Source: Pseudisothecium myosuroides
Taxonomy: Eukaryota; Streptophyta; Bryopsida; Hypnales; Lembophyllaceae
NCBI GenBank assembly: GCA_951799445.1
Contig: OX637295.1
Span: 25,978,001-26,042,000 of the forward strand
Length of the DNA stretch: 64,000 bases
Reading direction: 5' to 3'
Of the stretch, positions 60,636 through 64,000 are shown one piece after another. The notes beneath the pieces were generated by a model, which did no database searches, was not told where the DNA came from, and was given only the letters and a program-made list of their open reading frames with translations. Numbering within the stretch: the first letter of the stretch is position 1; each line of letters begins with the position of its first letter. The translations under genes and the position numbers were made by a program.

Positions 60636-61498
60636 ATCCAATTGGTGGTTGAAGTTAAATTTTTAAAAAAAATTAATTAATTAATTAATTAATTAAAAAA
60701 CAAAACAAAACGTAATAATAATAATTAAATTACTTAAAATAATAATGAGAGAATAAAACAATTAATGTGAATAAAGGAATAGGTATCAATGTGAAGGAAT
60801 AATTGTAAATGAGAGAATATAGTTATTAATAAAAGTAATAATGATGAAGGTGTCACCAATTGGATAACATGATAAAAATAACAATAATTGAGTGATAGTA
60901 ATACTTTTGAGTGCTTAAAAGATAGGGTCTAAAATTGATTATCATATAATAAGTATATTAGTTTAGGTGAGAGACCAATTGGAAAGAAATATTTTGGGAA
61001 GGAAGTTAGTATAGATGAGGGAGGATTTAAAATTTTTTTTTTTTAAAAACAAAAAAATAATAAAATAATAAAATAAAAACATAAAAAAATAAAAAATAAA
61101 AAAAATAAAAATATATAACTATGAGGAAATATAATTTTAGAATTAAAAGTAAACATTCTAAAAAAAAAAAAAAAAAAAAAAAAGTATTCAAAACCAATTA
61201 GACATGATGCCACATGATGGCGCGTAACCAATTGGGAAAAGCGCCGCCAGGTTACCTGAAATCGATTGGCGGCGTTGGTGGGAAAGACGGCGCAGGGAGT
61301 GGACAACGGATTTTTTTTGTGTTTTCAATTGGGAGAGACATTGGCGCCACAGGACTCCCACATTTGCGAAATCAATTGGAGTTTTTTGGTGGTGTGTGAG
61401 CATTCTTGCAGAGCGGGGAGTGCGAAGCAATAGTTGAGCGTTGAGTGCGTGTGGAGAGAAATTGAGAGTGGAAGCGTGTGAGAAACACAAGTGTAGCA
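60636..61498 (+). other. Spacer between pol and the extra ORF
   Basis: AT-rich, with an (AATT)n tract at about 60669-60695 and a run of about 24 A near 61160-61183. The CAATTGG motif continues through it (for example 60641, 60858, 60975, 61229, 61373). From about 61220 base composition rises in GC, which looks like the leader of the downstream ORF. Confidence 0.6.
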
Positions 61499-64000
61499 AT
61501 GTCGGGAGCAGGGGAAGATTCAGATGACGAATTGGTGTTTGTGAAGGAGGTTCCTGCTGCGGGGGATCAAACGTTGGCAGATTATCTCCGATTGATCAGA
61601 AAGTCCAAGCAAAAAGGTGCGGCGTCCGAATCGGCGGGAGGAAGCGAAGCCAGTGCGAGTAGCGCCAGTGTGATCCGATTGGTGCCCTGGCCGGCTTTGG
61701 ATGAGAAATTGGGGTTTTATCAGAAGATGGAGATTGTGAAAAACATGAATGAAGTTGGGATTTTGGGCTTTATTTCTTCCAGTTTGGTGTAGGTTAAAGT
61801 CCAAGATCACGATGTGGCCGAGTTTGTGGAGAAATACCAATCGGCGGAGCGAGTGGGTTTTGTGCGTGGAAAACGATTGGAATTGAAGGCGGAGGTGGTG
61901 CGCAAAGCTTTGAAGTTGCCCAATTCTGGAATTTCGTGGGCGAGCTTGAGTGAAGAACAGTATCCGATTGGTGGGTGTTTTTCAACACCAGCACGCATGT
62001 CACCAATTGGGAAGCAGACGGAGAACACCAATCGGATTTCTAAGGGCCAATTGACACCGGAGTGGAGGGAAATGGTGGACTTTGTGCAGCGTTGGCTTTT
62101 CCTAGAATTGGAAACCGATTGGGTCGATTTTGCGGTGGTGGTGGCGACAGTGGCCTTGTTTCAGCGAGGCGTTACGATCAATTGGGCAAAGTTGGTGGCG
62201 CGGAAGCTTCACCAATCGGTGGAGAATGTTAAATTGAATCCAATTGATTCGGAGAAGACTTTTTGTGGAGGTTTTTACCTCACGAAGATCTTTGATGCAG
62301 CTGATCCAATTGTTGCTGTAGTGAAGGCTGAGGAGGAAGAAAAGCAAGACCCATTGGTAAGTGCACCAGTGTCACAAGTTTTACAGGGGCCAGAGTTTTA
62401 TCAGAAGCTGGCGCAGGAGGCAAACCAATTGGCCAAGTTATCAGCGCACCCCACAGTGTTTGAAGACTATGCGCGACTCAAGGAGCAGAATGAGCTTCTT
62501 CAAAGCCAACACCAATTGTTGCAGATTCAGGCGACCCGATTGAAGACTACTGATACGGGTGAGCTGCTTAAACAATTGGCAGACCTCAAGTTACAAGTGG
62601 AGAATCGTGAGAAGGAGGCAGTGGCACGGAAGAAAGCATTTACAGACCTCAACACCAAACACGTTCAATTGCGCTTGGACGTGCTGAACCAGAAGCAAAA
62701 GATTGAGGAGCTGAGCAAATCTTTACAACAATTGGAGCGGGAATGTGAATTACTCACGCAGTCGGTGACCAATCGGAAGGGGAAAGCGATCGTTCTTGCA
62801 GAGGAGCACGAAGAAGATCAATTGGGATTGCAAGCGGGTGGGATTACTGTCGAAGGCCTATTGGCATTGTCTTCTTATGTTCCGCCTGCACATAACCTGG
62901 AGCGAGCTTACACATACGATCGGCAGGTTTTCTTTTTGATTGCAGAAGTCTCGTTGCATCAGAATCTCTCGGTGACCAAGTTCCAATCTGTGTGGGAGGT
63001 GGCTGAAATGCTCAAACAAGAAGACCTATTGGTGGAGATTATTGTGCGGGGAGACTTGCTTTTGGAAGACTATGTTGAAGCCTATTGGTACATGGGAGAC
63101 CTCGGAGCTCGTCTACTTCGGTACTATCGCCAATTGGAGGAGGTTCAAGCGGAACGCCAACGATTGGAAGTTCAATGTGCGGAGCGACTGAGGGAGCCCA
63201 AGTGTACCGATTGGGGGAAGACAGTGGCGGCAAAATTGGCGACCAATTGGACACAGTGCCCTCTTGAGGATTGGAGACTAATACTGCATAAATTGTTAGA
63301 TGAGTACCAATCGGAGGGGTGGCTGATCCAGATGGTGCAAGACAATCAAGCTCGATCGGTCAAAACGCAATTTTCTGATGTACATCCCAGTGAGTATTTC
63401 TACACCTATCGGGATACTAAGATCCGGCTGGAGCGAATGATTAAGGCACGCGGTTTCTCTCAATTGTTGCCGTTTGAGTTGGACACACAGGCCAATTTCA
63501 AGAATAAATACAATTGGCAAGTGTCACCCGAGGCCATTGTAGGGATGCCGTTGAATCTGGATACGTGGAGTTTTGTGACAATCGGCAGTTTTACTGATGA
63601 GCAGTTCTTGGGGAAATGGGAGAATTTATTCTCCAATGTGAGCGACCGATCGGATGTGCTGTTATGGGAGGCGCTGCTATGGATTGGCAAGGATTACCAT
63701 CACGAGCAATCGGCTTTAAGCAAACCAATTGAAGCGCTGATTGCGGGAGAATCCAACCTCCGATTGGATATTGGTGAAGTGCCAGAGAAAGTCAAGGAGA
63801 ATCCCAATTTCTGTTCAGTGGCCCGCCGTTACAAATGGAGAATTGACGCCCAATTGGATACGGTGTGGTATAACTGGCCAGTGATTGAAGGGAAGTGGGC
63901 CGATTGGCAGGAATGTGTGGTTTCTTATCTTAAAATTCTGGCAGGAGCACAAAACCCATCGGGATCCTGTTTGTTTTCGGGCGGCCATTTTTTGCAAAGC
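61499..64000 (+). CDS. Extra long ORF downstream of pol, unknown function (partial)
   Basis: Starts MSGAGEDSDDELVF (an upstream in-frame ATG at 61478 is also possible), reads 97 codons, meets a TAG at 61790-61792, then stays open in the same frame for 736 codons to the window edge. The TAG may be a mutation, be read through, or sit at the end of an intron (TTTATTTCTTCCAG and TGTAG precede it). Visible parts: an acidic, Ser/Ala-rich N-terminus; a globular part with VVRKALKLPNSGISW and WLFLELETDWVDFAVVVATVALF; a heptad-rich coiled coil (about nt 62400-62780); and a Trp-rich C-terminal part (WENLF, LLWEALLWIG, WYNWPVIEGKWADW). No Env-like signal or membrane segment is seen and no known domain is recognised. 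It lies where a 3' accessory ORF would sit in a large gypsy element. The CAATTGG motif is densest here. Confidence 0.65.

Larger units (their letters stand above)
53003..64000. repeat. Region saturated with (C)CAATTGG / CCAATCGG / CGATTGG motif
   Basis: From the inferred LTR start to the window end, a short motif centred on ATTGG/ATCGG and its complement recurs at high density. Exact CCAATTGG occurs at, for example, 53069-53076, 62003-62010 and 62425-62432. CCAATCGG occurs at 61837-61844, 62028-62035 and 62212-62219, and CCGATTGG at 61676-61683, 61964-61971 and 62115-62122. By eye there are about 20 in the 1.3-kb LTR and about 50 in 61201-64000. Density is lowest over the conserved RT core, where protein constraint is strongest. 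It falls in all three codon phases (giving PIG, NW/DW/NR, and QL/QS/RL) and in non-coding parts. Confidence 0.8.

Noticed and set aside
61043..61499. Minus-strand frames at the start of the extra ORF
   Set aside because: They read through the poly-A tract as poly-Phe and are antisense to the leader and start of the long plus-strand frame.

Overview
The window looks like nuclear DNA of a non-flowering land plant (bryophyte, lycophyte or fern grade). It is AT-rich, has short-to-medium GT-AG introns, carries a PHO1-type phosphate exporter and a nuclear gene for plastid ribosomal protein S1, and holds exons resembling RIB43A, a sperm-flagellum protein that flowering plants would not need. The species cannot be named from the sequence.

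Layout. (1) 1.2-15.7 kb: four diverged copies of one gene unit. Three carry a single-exon CDS for a 191-211 residue membrane protein I do not recognise (2158-2793, 7359-7934, 14135-14734). One copy (about 3.6-4.5 kb) has lost its CDS but keeps both flanks. Non-autonomous DNA transposons lie between the units. (2) 16.1-17.4 kb, minus strand: RIB43A-like exons. (3) 18-22.5 kb: transposon remnants, a LINE-like relic and two striking hairpins. (4) 22.7-29.0 kb, plus strand: a PHO1 homologue (SPX + EXS) in 12 inferred exons, with a GC-rich upstream region. (5) 31.8-36.0 kb, minus strand: the plastid S1 gene in 7 exons, convergent with PHO1. (6) 36.3-52.9 kb: gene-poor DNA full of small inverted-repeat elements, three tRNA-like sequences, and a 1.1 kb foldback at 50.3-51.4 kb. 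(7) 53.0 kb to the end: a large Ty3/gypsy LTR retrotransposon with 5' LTR, primer-binding region, gag, four zinc knuckles, protease, RT, RNase H and integrase. Pol is broken by two stops and frameshifts. Downstream of pol lies a further long frame of unknown function that runs off the window.

The most interesting signal is in region 7. From the inferred LTR start at about 53.0 kb to the end of the window, the DNA is saturated with a short, near-palindromic motif, (C)CAATTGG, and its variants CCAATCGG, CCGATTGG and CGATCGG. The motif crosses LTR, leader, coding sequence in all three frames, and UTR. It is densest (about one per 50-60 bp by eye) in and around the extra downstream ORF. The rest of the window has it only sporadically. 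This pattern suggests a nucleic-acid-level signal, perhaps recognised by a protein the element encodes or recruits.

Many of the small elements share TTAA-flanked termini of the form TTAA-CCC(C)TNAAGGA, and at least five such families or copies are present. Others carry CACTA-type or hAT-type termini with matching target-site duplications. Exon boundaries are inferred from splice consensus and protein similarity, and counts were made by eye.
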